Shown here in pieces: positions 38,246-47,606 of a stretch of 64,000 nt of DNA. Under the pieces are notes generated by a model. The model was given only the letters and a program-made list of their open reading frames with translations, was not told the DNA's origin and did not search any database. The DNA is taken from positions 6,675,001 to 6,739,000 of the forward strand of contig NZ_CP050063.1 in NCBI RefSeq assembly GCF_011604685.1, given 5' to 3'. The position numbers and the translations under genes are program-made. Each line of letters begins with the position of its first letter. Within the stretch, counting starts at the first letter, position 1. The stretch is from Spirosoma aureum. Its GTDB lineage: Bacteria; Bacteroidota; Bacteroidia; Cytophagales; Spirosomataceae.

Positions 38246-39022
38246 ATGAAAAATATAATCACTGCCACATATCTGGGTGGCCCAACGGTCATTCTAGAAG
38301 TGGGTGGACTACGGCTTATGACCGATCCGACACTGGATCCGGCAGGCGCAGCATTCCCGACACCAGAGAAACCGATGTACTGGAAACTGGACGGACCGGC
38401 AATTCAGGACGTTGGTCGAATTGATGTGGTCTTGTTAAGTCATGATCAACATGGCGATAATTTAGATCGGGCGGGTCGTGAATTACTGAAACGAGTTCCT
38501 AAAACGCTAACCACCAACATAGCAGCCGAACGATTAGGAGGGACTGCCATTGGTTTATCTCCCTGGGAAAACATTGTGCTACCCACACCCGAAGGCGATG
38601 TACTGACCATTACCAGCACGCCCGCCCGGCACGGACCAGCCGGGATTGAGCCAATTACCGGGGACGTAACGGGTTTTTTACTGTCCCTCTCGGGCAACAC
38701 GCCGATTGAGATTTACCTGACCGGCGACAAGGTCTTTTATGATGGCGTCCAGGAAGTTGCCCAAAAGTTCAGGCCGCAGTATGTATTCATCTTTGCAGGG
38801 GCAGCCAAACCCAGGGGGCCCTTTAATCTTACGATGGGAACAAATGACGCCCTCGATACAGCTTCCGCCTTTCCTGAATCGAAAATCATTCCCGTTCATT
38901 ACGAAGGCTGGTCGCACTATACCGAAAACAAAGAAGTTCTCCAGCAATCGTTTGCCACGCTGGGCATTGCTGATCAGATTCTATTTTTGCCACCAGGTGT
39001 GCCCACTGCCCTGCCTGGTTGA
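38246..39022 (+). CDS. metallo-beta-lactamase-fold hydrolase, UlaG-like
   Basis: 258 residues with the short metal-dependent-hydrolase fold: AtYLGGPTVILEVGGLRLMTDPTL-type start, the metal-binding motif LSHDQHGDNLDRAG (about 69-82), a second His in TPARHGPAG, and a final PVHYEGWSHY. This group includes UlaG-like lactonases and NAPE-PLD-type phosphodiesterases; the substrate cannot be named. No signal peptide is seen. It is followed by about 250 bp without a convincing gene. Confidence 0.85.
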   Translation: MKNIITATYLGGPTVILEVGGLRLMTDPTLDPAGAAFPTPEKPMYWKLDGPAIQDVGRIDVVLLSHDQHGDNLDRAGRELLKRVPKTLTTNIAAERLGGTAIGLSPWENIVLPTPEGDVLTITSTPARHGPAGIEPITGDVTGFLLSLSGNTPIEIYLTGDKVFYDGVQEVAQKFRPQYVFIFAGAAKPRGPFNLTMGTNDALDTASAFPESKIIPVHYEGWSHYTENKEVLQQSFATLGIADQILFLPPGVPTALPG

Positions 39023-39275
39023 TGAATTGTCGCGAAAAACGATCAGGCAGAATATGGACTGGCAACGAAATACACCGGACTAATATATTCAGAAACTACT
39101 ACGGCCCTACCATGAATGCCGTTGAAGCCGCCAGCATGTCCATATCTACTACTTTCCTGAGAGCGGCCGAAAACGGTCGAACTGTAGCTCTATTTTTGTT
39201 CATAGTCATGGCACAAACCTCCTCTTTCGGTAGTTAAAGAACTAACCCTGACTAAAGGAGTATTTCAGTCAACCT

Positions 39276-40154
39276 ATGAATCTAACCATCACAGGCTATT
39301 CGACGGCTCTGTTCTCTACCTGGTATTTCATCGAAGAACTCCGACTACTGTTCGATGCCGGAGACGGTGTGGCCCCTACCCTATTGCAAAAATCCCGTAA
39401 AATTGATCACATTTTTCTCTCGCACGCCGATCGCGATCACCTGACCGGTTTGTTGCGACTCAATGAACTTATTGCCCGAGAAGGGTTACCACACCTTTAC
39501 TTTCCGACTGACGCACGGTCAATTTCGGCGCTGGAGGTATTTTCCAAGCAATTTGATGCTCGTGTCGGTCAAACCAGCTGGCTCGGTCTGACCCATCAGC
39601 AAAACGTCGCGATTCAAAAAGACATGTATGTGCAGGCTCTCCGCAACAACCATGTGGCTAATGCCCAACCGCATCAGATAAAAAGCGTAAGCTATCAGCT
39701 CTATCAACTCAAACACAAGCTCAAAGCCGAGTTGGCAGGTCTACCCCAGGAACAGTTGACCCAGATGGCTCTGACGGGCGGCCGGGAAATAATGTTAGAG
39801 GAGATCCGATTGAATCTATTAGGTTATTCGGGCGACACTCCGGCAGACCTGCTGGCACAATGGAACCACACGGGTATCCTAATTCACGAAGCCACTTTTC
39901 TGAACCGTCAGGACATCAAAGAAGTTGACCCGAACCGTAATCGTCACAGCACCTTAGAAGAGGTGTTAAGGGAAGTGGCTCAACTAAAGATCGACACCCT
40001 GATTCTGGGTCACTTTTCTTCCCGTTACTCAGCTGAAGAGATCGATTCGGCCATCAAACGGTACTGCCAACAGTATAAGGTTCAGATCCCCGTTTATCGG
40101 TTATTACCGGGACAAGTGCAGTGGAATATTTTGCAAAGCCAGCCAATCAATTAA
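39276..40154 (+). CDS. metallo-beta-lactamase-fold hydrolase, RNase Z-like
   Basis: 292 residues with motifs of the RNase Z group: HIFLSHADRDHLTGLLRL (the HxDxDH zinc site, about 47-64), a phosphodiesterase-type GYSGDT, ILIHEATFL, HSTLEEVL and LILGHFSSRY near the C-terminus. The length is close to that of bacterial tRNase Z. Whether it processes tRNA or is a paralogous nuclease or hydrolase cannot be decided, because a possible second copy lies outside the window. It is encoded on the + strand and is separated from the channel gene by a 172-bp convergent gap. Confidence 0.75.
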   Translation: MNLTITGYSTALFSTWYFIEELRLLFDAGDGVAPTLLQKSRKIDHIFLSHADRDHLTGLLRLNELIAREGLPHLYFPTDARSISALEVFSKQFDARVGQTSWLGLTHQQNVAIQKDMYVQALRNNHVANAQPHQIKSVSYQLYQLKHKLKAELAGLPQEQLTQMALTGGREIMLEEIRLNLLGYSGDTPADLLAQWNHTGILIHEATFLNRQDIKEVDPNRNRHSTLEEVLREVAQLKIDTLILGHFSSRYSAEEIDSAIKRYCQQYKVQIPVYRLLPGQVQWNILQSQPIN

Positions 40155-40326
40155 TCGTGATCCGATCTGGATACCATATGGACTACCTATCGGCATAAAT
40201 CCGGCGATGAAATCGCCAAAAGCCAAACAATTGAATGTCAGCTTGTTCTGTTTGGATAATTTTACATAAGCCAGTATCAATGACTGTTTGTTGTACCGGC
40301 AAAAATCGCCGAGGCAATGTCATATG

Positions 40327-41136
40327 TCATAGCTTTTCAGCACAGTACTTGCAATATTTAGCATCCGAATCATGCCCCTGACGGCCACAATTGGGACAGG
40401 CTTGCGGGTTAATTTCCCGCCGATTGGCTATCCCCGTTAAGCTGACGGCAACGATGCCTGTCGGAACGGCAATAATCACGTAACCCAACAGCATGATCAG
40501 GCTGGCAATCAGCTTCCCCATCCAGGTACTGGGTACAATATCGCCATAACCTACTGTGGTGATCGTTATGATTGCCCAATAAATACTAGCTGGAATACTT
40601 TTAAAGCCATTACTGTGGCCTTCAACAACGTACATCATTGCTCCCAGCGTGATGACCAGGGTAAAGATGGCCACGAAGAACACGGTGATTTTAGCCCGAC
40701 TTTCCCGCAGGGAGGCTGCTAGTAGATCAGCCGCCGAGGTGTATTCCTGCAATTTTAATATACGAAAAATGCGCAATAGCCGCAGAATTCGGATTACCAC
40801 GAGTTCATGGGAACCGAGTAAAAATAGGCTTAGGTAGGCGGGCAGAATAGCCAGAAAATCAACCAGCCCAAAGAAGCTGAATAGATATTGAAGTGGGTTA
40901 CGTACGGCAATCAGTCTAAGAATAAACTCCAGGGTGAACACAACCGTGAACGCCCACTCCAGTATCTGGAAGATTTCTTTGTTGGCTAAAGCAGGAACAC
41001 TTTCGGCAATAACAGCGGCAACGCTTAGCAAAATAAGTAGCAATAGAGCTATATCGAAGAGCCGTCCAGCCCATGTATCATTTTCAAAGACAATTGTATG
41101 CAGCCGATTGCGGATGCGTTGCCAACGAGTCTGCAT
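40327..41136 (-). CDS. voltage-gated-type K+ channel with C-terminal zinc ribbon
   Basis: 269 residues with a six-transmembrane voltage-gated channel plan: S1-S3 in the first 110 residues, an S4 segment with regularly spaced Arg (VIRILRLLRIFRILKL, about 114-129), the pore loop with K+ selectivity filter TITTVGYGD (about 191-199), and S6. The C-terminus carries a four-Cys zinc ribbon, CPNC and CKYC (about 244-264), which could be a cytoplasmic gating or oligomerisation module. It is located in the inner membrane. A possible -7 element lies at 41210-41217. The zinc ribbon is not part of classical bacterial Kv channels. Confidence 0.9.
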   Translation of the reverse strand: MQTRWQRIRNRLHTIVFENDTWAGRLFDIALLLLILLSVAAVIAESVPALANKEIFQILEWAFTVVFTLEFILRLIAVRNPLQYLFSFFGLVDFLAILPAYLSLFLLGSHELVVIRILRLLRIFRILKLQEYTSAADLLAASLRESRAKITVFFVAIFTLVITLGAMMYVVEGHSNGFKSIPASIYWAIITITTVGYGDIVPSTWMGKLIASLIMLLGYVIIAVPTGIVAVSLTGIANRREINPQACPNCGRQGHDSDAKYCKYCAEKL

Positions 41137-42288
41137 GGCGTTTCCGGGTAGATGGTAAGATGAGCCCCGTTAAGGAGAGTTATTGGCTGCAACCCAGCCG
41201 TTATTAACACAAAAGTAAAAAAAGATTATAGTCACTTACAGCACGATGAATAGATGAGCAAGGGTTCTGGAACGACACCGTATGTTGCTTTAAATCTGTA
41301 GTATGGCACAAATCTTAAACCGGCTCACCGATGCTTTTGCCAATCTAAACTTATAGGCCGGGAATTTACAGGAAAGGGTTTACAGGGAGAGTCTTCTTGA
41401 GGAGACATGACAGAAAGCTACATGGTTTTCCTCTATGTTGCACTGACGGACCATCCTACGGCCGTAAAGCCACTCATTCCCTTTTCGGTACACGGCAAAA
41501 TCGACCCGTTCACCCATACAGCTGTTTTTGGCGTTTTACCATAAACTGAACTACAAGCAGGATTAGGGCTTTCTGGTTTTCGAGCGACCGATTAATGGCT
41601 AATCATGTACAATCACATTTAGCCTCTCCGACTGAATCAGTCAAATAAACCGCTAAATGCCTAATCACTTGGTTTTAAGAGCAATCACAGTACTACTTCT
41701 GTTCCTGCAACAAGTTTAGTAATTAATGAAGGCTTTGCAACACAGGTAGGCATCATAATAAATTGCTGGCTAAGCGGGCCTAAAAATAATGGCATAGAAT
41801 ATAGCGATAATTACCTAATATAACAAAATAATATATTAATCCCTTTATTTATAAATTGTCTAATTATCAATCAACTACATTAACGAGAAATTAATGAATT
41901 GAATACTATTTTTTAAGTATAATTACCCATATTTTTTTATAGTACTATATAGCTATGAAACCAAACATGAATCCCTCTTTAGTTAAGTACCTATTTAATC
42001 AATTATTAGATAAATACGGGCACTGCGTTGTCAATTTCTACTACTTGCCAGGATCTACGAAAAATCGTGGCAGGGCTATCGTGAACGTTCCATTATCGTG
42101 ACATAGTTAAAGGTTGATTGAGCTGTAGCCTTTAACTGCTCTTTACAGAAATCTTCCAGAATCGACCAGATTTGGCCGGTAAAGTAAAACTACAGCTATT
42201 GAACGCCTGAATCAGAGTACCTACCCATCCACTTACGGTAAACTAAAATAAGGCATTTAATATGCCCAGTGAAAATCCTTAGACTATC
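41137..42288. other. 1.15-kb intergenic region, mostly AT-rich
   Basis: No gene could be supported between the divergently transcribed K+ channel and sensor kinase genes. The part at about 41800-42000 is very AT-rich. A 45-codon open frame at 41407-41544 (MTESYMVFLYVALTDHPTAV) shows some protein-like composition but no recognised motif and is left uncalled. No convincing long hairpin or repeat was seen. Confidence 0.5.
41210..41217 (-). promoter_or_regulatory. possible -7 element for the K+ channel gene
   Basis: Read on the - strand the sequence is TACTTTTG, matching TAnnTTTG. It lies 74 bp upstream of the channel start codon. No good -33 TTG was found at the usual spacing, so support is limited. 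Confidence 0.3.
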
Positions 42289-45200
42289 ATGGATAATTCT
42301 ATTGTAGAAGCTTCAGAACTAGTGCAGAGCGTGTTAATGGCCTCACCAAATGGGGTATTGGTTCTTCAGCCAATTTTTAGCATCAAAGGCAGACGACTCG
42401 ATCTGTTTCTAACATCCATTAATGCAGCAGCCCAGGAAGACCTGCACTGTCCGGCCCGTGAAGTGCTGGGGCAGTCACTCGCTCGATTTTTCCCCCATCT
42501 GGCTGACAGTGAAGCCATGGACCGCTATTGGAATGTCATTAATACCGGCCAACCGGATCAGTTCGAGATCACCAGCATTCGTTCTGGCCAATTCACGGCT
42601 AGCATCTTTGACGTATCGGTCGTTCCAATCCAACACAGTCTATTGATAACATATACAGAAATGCCCCAAACACCTTCCAATGCGGATGCGACCGAATCCG
42701 GTTCTACACTGTTGCAACAGGCCTTCGATGAATCAGCCAATGGCCTGTCCGTCTTTGAAGTTATGCTGGACGAACGCGGTCATCCCTGCGATTTTCGGCT
42801 CGTTATGCTCAATAAGGCGGGCCGGGCAATGAGTGGCTCGCTGGGTAAGGAATTAATAGGACAGACGCTCTGGGAAATGTACCCGGCCACCAAAATTAAT
42901 GGTCTTTTCGATCGATATGTCCAAGTTTGGCAAACAGGTGTCCTGTTTTCATCGGAACATTATTACCCCGAATACGATATTTGGCGGGATGTCAAAATCG
43001 TCCGGGTCGAGCAGGGCGTATTAGTGAGCTATGCTGACATTACGGCCCTAAAAAAATCGGAGGAGCAGGCACGACAGCAAGCTCATCTGGTCGATGATCT
43101 GCTAGAGCGGGTACCTGTAGGGATAGCCGTTCTAACACCGGTAACCCATGAAAGCAATGTTGGCAAACGCCAGGTATATTTTCAGGTGGTACGGGTTAAC
43201 TCCCTCTTTGAAGAAGTGATTGGCCTTGCGGCCTCCCAAACAGTTGGTCAGTTCACCGATCGGCTCTTTTCCAAAACGAATGCAGAAAATTTGCTGATTT
43301 GTGGCCTGTCAGCACTGGAAAGCGGAAAAAGCCAAGTCATTGAGCTGGAATTGACTACCTGTTCCTCTTCGCGCTGGTATCAGTTATCAGTGGCTCCCAA
43401 AGGCGAACAACTGATTGTCAGTTTCACCAACATTACTCCGCTAAAACATGCCCAGCAGCACCAGACGGAACTGCTTGATTCGGTTCTTAGCGGTTCACAA
43501 AACGCCATTCTAGCTTTTGAAGCGGTTCGAGACGCTCATGGTGCAATAGTCGATTTTCGCTACGTCCTGCAGAATGAAGCCAAGCGGCAGCTGGCAGGAC
43601 GCACCGATGAACAGACTCTGGGCCGTACAATGCTGGAGGTATTTCCGCAGGTCAGGGAAAAAGGGTTGCTGGATCGCTATATCGATGTCGTCACAACTGG
43701 CTATCCACTGCGGACTCAGACGGAATTTAATTATGGCAATAAATTGGGGTGGTACGATTTGTCGGCAGTGAAATATGGGGATGGCCTGGTACTCACCATT
43801 CAGGAAAAAACAGCTGAACAGCAGATTTTTCATCAATTACAAACCAATTCCGAGCTGCTTCAAACCATTATCAATAACACCCCTTCGGGTTTAGTGTTCT
43901 GGGAAGCCGTACGAGATGATAGGAATCAGCTAATTGATTTCCGCTACCAATTGAGTAACCAGATGAACACTATTACGACAGGATATTCGGCAGAAACGCT
44001 GATCGGTCAGGATCTGCTCAGTCTTTTCCCCCGTTTCCGCGGAAGTCTACTGGAAGAAGCCCTACGTAAAACTGTCGAAACAGGCCTAACGCAATGGATG
44101 ATGTTCACTGACTACATCGAGCCTAATGGGGGCTGGTTTGATACCCAGTTTATCCGTGTCGGTGATGGCGTATTGATGAGTTATATCGATGTCACCGAAG
44201 CGCATCAGGCTCAACTTGCCCAAAAGCAACATGCCGAATTGATGCAGCTGGTTATCAATGCTCAACCGGCAGGCATCGTTCTATATGAACCGGTTCGAGA
44301 GCAAACCATTTTTGGCCAGCCCGGGCCGATTATTGATTTTACGTATGTACTGGTGAACGAGACCGAACGTCGGCTGACCGGCCGGTCAGACAGCGAATTA
44401 ATCGGCCATCGAATGAAGCAGCTTTTTCCCAGCGAACAGGGACAGGAATTCTTTGCCATTCTGGCCGAAGTCGCTGAAACCGGCCAGCCAAAAGAGTGGT
44501 TATTCCCCTTTTTTAGTGATGGCATACGAGGCTGGTTTCAGGCGTCCCTGGTTCGTCACGGTAATCAGGTGCTCTTTACGTTCCTGGACGTAACGGAACT
44601 CAAGCGTCAGCAGCAGGCACTGGAGCATACCAATCAGAACCTTAGACGGAGCAATGAGAGTCTGCAGAAATTTGCCTACGTGGCCAGCCACGATTTACAG
44701 GAGCCGCTTCGTAAGATTCAATCGTTCGGTGATATGCTGGCTACGAATTACGGCCAGGGATTGGATGAAACGGCTCTGGATATTATTGCCCGGATGCAGG
44801 GATCAGCCAACCGGATGTCCAGGCTGATCCGGCATTTACTCACCTATTACCGTTTATCCACCCAACAGGTTCAGACAAAATCCATTCAGCTAACGAATCT
44901 GCTAACCCATGTAACTGGTAATCTATCCAGGGCGATGCAGGAGTCGAATGCCTGCATTGAATGGGGGGATCTACCTGTTGTTCAGGGTGATGAAGGGCAG
45001 TTAGAGCAACTGTTTCATAACCTGCTCTCAAATGCCATCAAGTACCGTCATCCTGGCATGTCGCCCAACATTCAGATTACCTGTCGAACGGTAGATGCAC
45101 AGAACTTACCCATTCTGGTCGTTCAGACCATTCCCTCCACGAATCACACTGGGGCACCCCACTTGTTTCACGAAATCAATATTACTGATAACGGGATAGG

Positions 45201-45396
45201 GTTTGACGAAAAATATCTGGACCGGATATTCCAGGTTTTTCAGCGTTTACATGGTAAAGATCAATATCCCGGTACAGGAATCGGGCTGGCTATCTGTCAG
45301 AAGGTGGCCGAAAACCATCGGGGTGCCCTGACGGCCACCAGCCAACCCGGTGCGGGCGCAACCTTTAGTGTCTATCTGCCCATTTCACCGGCATAG
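42289..45396 (+). CDS. soluble sensor histidine kinase with six PAS domains
   Basis: 1035 residues, no signal peptide and no membrane helix, so a cytoplasmic kinase. Six PAS/PAC-like modules can be placed at about 8-125, 140-258, 262-385, 386-505, 506-650 and 651-785, several with the typical YADIT/LDVTE-type end. A coiled linker (about 775-795) leads to the HisKA H-box ASHDLQEPLRKI with phospho-acceptor His801, then the HATPase domain with N-box LFHNLLSNAIKYRHP, G1 DNGIGFDE and G2 GTGIGLAI. No receiver domain is present. The PYP gene follows 42 bp after the stop, which suggests that this kinase is the partner of the photoreceptor; this link is inferred from gene order. Confidence 0.92.
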   Translation: MDNSIVEASELVQSVLMASPNGVLVLQPIFSIKGRRLDLFLTSINAAAQEDLHCPAREVLGQSLARFFPHLADSEAMDRYWNVINTGQPDQFEITSIRSGQFTASIFDVSVVPIQHSLLITYTEMPQTPSNADATESGSTLLQQAFDESANGLSVFEVMLDERGHPCDFRLVMLNKAGRAMSGSLGKELIGQTLWEMYPATKINGLFDRYVQVWQTGVLFSSEHYYPEYDIWRDVKIVRVEQGVLVSYADITALKKSEEQARQQAHLVDDLLERVPVGIAVLTPVTHESNVGKRQVYFQVVRVNSLFEEVIGLAASQTVGQFTDRLFSKTNAENLLICGLSALESGKSQVIELELTTCSSSRWYQLSVAPKGEQLIVSFTNITPLKHAQQHQTELLDSVLSGSQNAILAFEAVRDAHGAIVDFRYVLQNEAKRQLAGRTDEQTLGRTMLEVFPQVREKGLLDRYIDVVTTGYPLRTQTEFNYGNKLGWYDLSAVKYGDGLVLTIQEKTAEQQIFHQLQTNSELLQTIINNTPSGLVFWEAVRDDRNQLIDFRYQLSNQMNTITTGYSAETLIGQDLLSLFPRFRGSLLEEALRKTVETGLTQWMMFTDYIEPNGGWFDTQFIRVGDGVLMSYIDVTEAHQAQLAQKQHAELMQLVINAQPAGIVLYEPVREQTIFGQPGPIIDFTYVLVNETERRLTGRSDSELIGHRMKQLFPSEQGQEFFAILAEVAETGQPKEWLFPFFSDGIRGWFQASLVRHGNQVLFTFLDVTELKRQQQALEHTNQNLRRSNESLQKFAYVASHDLQEPLRKIQSFGDMLATNYGQGLDETALDIIARMQGSANRMSRLIRHLLTYYRLSTQQVQTKSIQLTNLLTHVTGNLSRAMQESNACIEWGDLPVVQGDEGQLEQLFHNLLSNAIKYRHPGMSPNIQITCRTVDAQNLPILVVQTIPSTNHTGAPHLFHEINITDNGIGFDEKYLDRIFQVFQRLHGKDQYPGTGIGLAICQKVAENHRGALTATSQPGAGATFSVYLPISPA

Positions 45397-45438
45397 CATA
45401 TCCCATTGCCATACGCACCACTACTTAACCAACCAAAT

Positions 45439-45816
45439 GTGAACAAAATACTCACTTTTTCTGATCAGGACCTGCTTGAATCGCTGGAACAGCAAACCCA
45501 TGAACAAGTGGAAGAAGCTCCCTTTGGACTGGTTCGCATGAGCCGGGAGGGCATCGTGGTCGCCTATGGCAAATTGGAGTCGTATATTACCGGTATTTCG
45601 AAGGAATATGCTCTGGGTAAGTATTATTTTACACAGATTGCGCCTTGTGCCAACAATCGGATGATCGCAGCCAAATTTGCCCAACCTGCACTGGATGAGG
45701 AATTAGACTATATCCTGACTTACGTAAGCGAACCAGTTAAGGTTCGCTTACGGCTGCTTAAATCGCCTACGAGCCGCTATCAATATTTTTTGGTTAATCT
45801 CAAGGCCGTGGCTTGA
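45439..45816 (+). CDS. pyp: photoactive yellow protein (PYP) homologue
   Basis: 125 residues from the GTG at 45439 (VNKILTFSDQDLLE), the same length as Halorhodospira halophila PYP and aligning with it end to end with one residue offset; an upstream TTG at 45406 would add 11 non-matching residues. Residues that define PYP are present: chromophore Cys70 in QIAPCANN (PYP Cys69), Tyr43 and Glu47 in AYGKLE (Tyr42, Glu46), and Thr51 in YITG (Thr50). The PYP Arg52 position is Ile53. The fold is a single PAS domain binding p-coumarate by a thioester and responding to blue light. An AMP-forming ligase gene two genes downstream would activate the chromophore. No tyrosine ammonia-lyase gene is in the window, so the source of coumarate is not seen. 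Confidence 0.85.
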   Translation: MNKILTFSDQDLLESLEQQTHEQVEEAPFGLVRMSREGIVVAYGKLESYITGISKEYALGKYYFTQIAPCANNRMIAAKFAQPALDEELDYILTYVSEPVKVRLRLLKSPTSRYQYFLVNLKAVA

Positions 45817-46064
45817 CGGGAGTAAACGCCCAACAACTGCTTTTTAAGCGGTGGCCATTGGTGACACATCCGGGCCTGTCTGGCCATAACCTGCTGGATA
45901 CATTTATCGGCTTGCTGCCGTCGGTCAGAGGGGCCATTATCGGCGCCAAGCTCGAATCAGGCTTGATCATTGAACGGGAATCTTACCGTATCCGGTTCAT
46001 CAATGGGCTCGGCATTAATCGAACGGCAGTTCAGCCTGATGATCGAGAAAATCCCGCCCTATAG
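45813..46064 (+). CDS. small unknown protein in the PYP operon
   Basis: 83 residues beginning with a TTG whose bases overlap the PYP stop (TTGA, 45813-45816), an arrangement typical of translational coupling. The sequence (LLFKRWPLVTHPGLSGHNLL... GLIIERESYRIRFINGLG) has no signal peptide, membrane segment or recognised motif and no internal Met. A GTG at about 45861 is another possible start. It sits between the photoreceptor and the ligase, so it may help in chromophore supply or signalling. Function unknown; coding status supported by tight packing rather than homology. Confidence 0.5.
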   Translation: MTGVNAQQLLFKRWPLVTHPGLSGHNLLDTFIGLLPSVRGAIIGAKLESGLIIERESYRIRFINGLGINRTAVQPDDRENPAL

Positions 46065-46129
46065 TCTACTGTTTACGTTGACGACGTAACGGATTCATTA
46101 ATCAAAGTTAATCTCCTTCACCAACGCTC

Positions 46130-47233
46130 ATGATCTGGAATTCGGGTAATGTACAACGAATTGTTCTCGATATGGCGGGTCGAATTCTCCAGCAGCAGCA
46201 TGCCGGGTTACCAACAAAAGTTTCGTCCGCATTGGACCTGTATCGCGATTTGGGCATGAATTCCCTGCAACGGATGGAACTGGCGGCCCATCTAAATGAG
46301 TTTTTTGGTCTTTTCGAAACCTCGGCCGACAACTATTTGCTGGCCAGCACCCGATTAGACTACTGGACGAACTGTATTTTACGAGCCCGTACGGAGGCCG
46401 ATGACACGCTGACGTTTCGCACATCGGGTACCAGCGGGCAAGCGGCTCCCGTGCGACACAGTATGATATCGTTGCTGGCAGAAGCTCACTATTTAGCGCA
46501 GCTCATACCCATACCCGATCAGATTATTAGCCTGGTTGGCGCCAATCACATCTATGGTTTCATTTACACCATTTTGCTGCCAGCGCTCTGGAGCCGTCCC
46601 CTGAGGTTGCTAGCGGAGGTAACAGTGGCTGATATCAGCGCCAATTCCCTGATCATTGGTACGCCCTTCACCTGGGAGTTATTGTATCAATCACTAAGGA
46701 AGGGCGCATCGATTTCCTGCCGTGGCATAACATCAACTGCCACTATGTTACCTGATCTGTTTAATCAACTCAATCAGGCAGACGTATTCCTGACGGAAAT
46801 CTACGGTTCGACGGATACAGGTGGAATAGCCTATCGTTATCATCATGAGGCTCCGTTTGCATTATTTCCCTACATAACGCTACTACCTGACGAGCCTCCA
46901 ACCATCGTCCGTTCTGACACCGGCGCTTCCTACTACATTCCTGATCGACTCGAACGAGTGACGGACCGGTCCATCCGGCTTTTGGGGCGCTTCGATGAGT
47001 CCGTCTCCATTGCTGGGGTGAACGTTCATCTCTCTCATATTCGGCGAGTCATCGAAGCATGTCCACTGGTGGCTGACTGCGACGTATATGCCAAGTCAGT
47101 ATCAGGCAGGCTGGATTTATATAGTGCCATTCGTTTGCGAACTCATACAGAATCAAACCGAGAGGCCTGCCTGCGCTGGCTTCGGGATCGATTGAGCGCG
47201 CCCGAAATGCCGAAACATGTATACCTGTACTAA
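46130..47233 (+). CDS. AMP-forming acyl/coumarate ligase with N-terminal carrier-like domain
   Basis: 367 residues. Residues 1 to about 75 look like an acyl-carrier domain, with DLGMNSLQRMEL (S45 at the usual phosphopantetheine position, with Asn in place of Asp before it). The adenylation core follows: A3 FRTSGTSGQ (about 96-104), a central region, A5 EIYGSTDTGG, and A8 LLGRFDESVSIAGVNVHLSHI. The protein stops at MPKHVYLY, just before the place where the A10 motif with its catalytic Lys normally lies, and is much shorter than typical 4-coumarate-CoA ligases (about 540). From position two genes after PYP it most likely activates p-coumarate for attachment to Cys70. Substrate and the effect of the missing A10 motif are inferences. 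Confidence 0.75.
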   Translation: MIWNSGNVQRIVLDMAGRILQQQHAGLPTKVSSALDLYRDLGMNSLQRMELAAHLNEFFGLFETSADNYLLASTRLDYWTNCILRARTEADDTLTFRTSGTSGQAAPVRHSMISLLAEAHYLAQLIPIPDQIISLVGANHIYGFIYTILLPALWSRPLRLLAEVTVADISANSLIIGTPFTWELLYQSLRKGASISCRGITSTATMLPDLFNQLNQADVFLTEIYGSTDTGGIAYRYHHEAPFALFPYITLLPDEPPTIVRSDTGASYYIPDRLERVTDRSIRLLGRFDESVSIAGVNVHLSHIRRVIEACPLVADCDVYAKSVSGRLDLYSAIRLRTHTESNREACLRWLRDRLSAPEMPKHVYLY

Positions 47234-47606
47234 TTCGAGCTAAACAGTCAGTCAACCGGCTTTGCCACTGGCTCGGCCTTAGTATTCAATTCTGCCTGCA
47301 CGATCGGGTGATTTCAGGGCAGGCCAACCCAATAATCGTTCATTTAAAACGTCTTTTTTGAAATGGTCTTATGAACCCTCATTACAAAGGACTCCATTCG
47401 CACACAGATAAAATCTTATGCACTGACTATCAGCCAGTAACGACCCAAAATTGATAGTTTTTGACCAGTTCCTGACTAAAATTAACTCTACTTTTATATA
47501 GCCTCAAGGCAACCCCTGCTAACAGGCAGGTTTCGTAAAAGCGAATTGTCCAACTGATTTTCAAGCCCTCAATCACGTCAACCAGAAGCTCGAAATTCGT
47601 TTGGTC
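47234..47606 (+). other. intergenic region, no supported feature
   Basis: About 370 bp between the ligase gene and a polytopic membrane protein gene. No credible reading frame, repeat or strong hairpin was seen. A TACTTTTA sequence at 47489-47496 resembles a -7 element but lacks the final G and a correctly spaced -33. Confidence 0.4.

Noticed and set aside
41407..41544. 45-codon open frame in the long intergenic region
   Set aside because: Too short and without motif or promoter support to call; noted in the intergenic entry.
45439..45816. Reading the small protein as an ordinary PAS domain
   Set aside because: Full-length match to PYP with the chromophore Cys, Tyr, Glu and Thr in register, and the adjacent ligase gene, is more specific than a generic PAS call.
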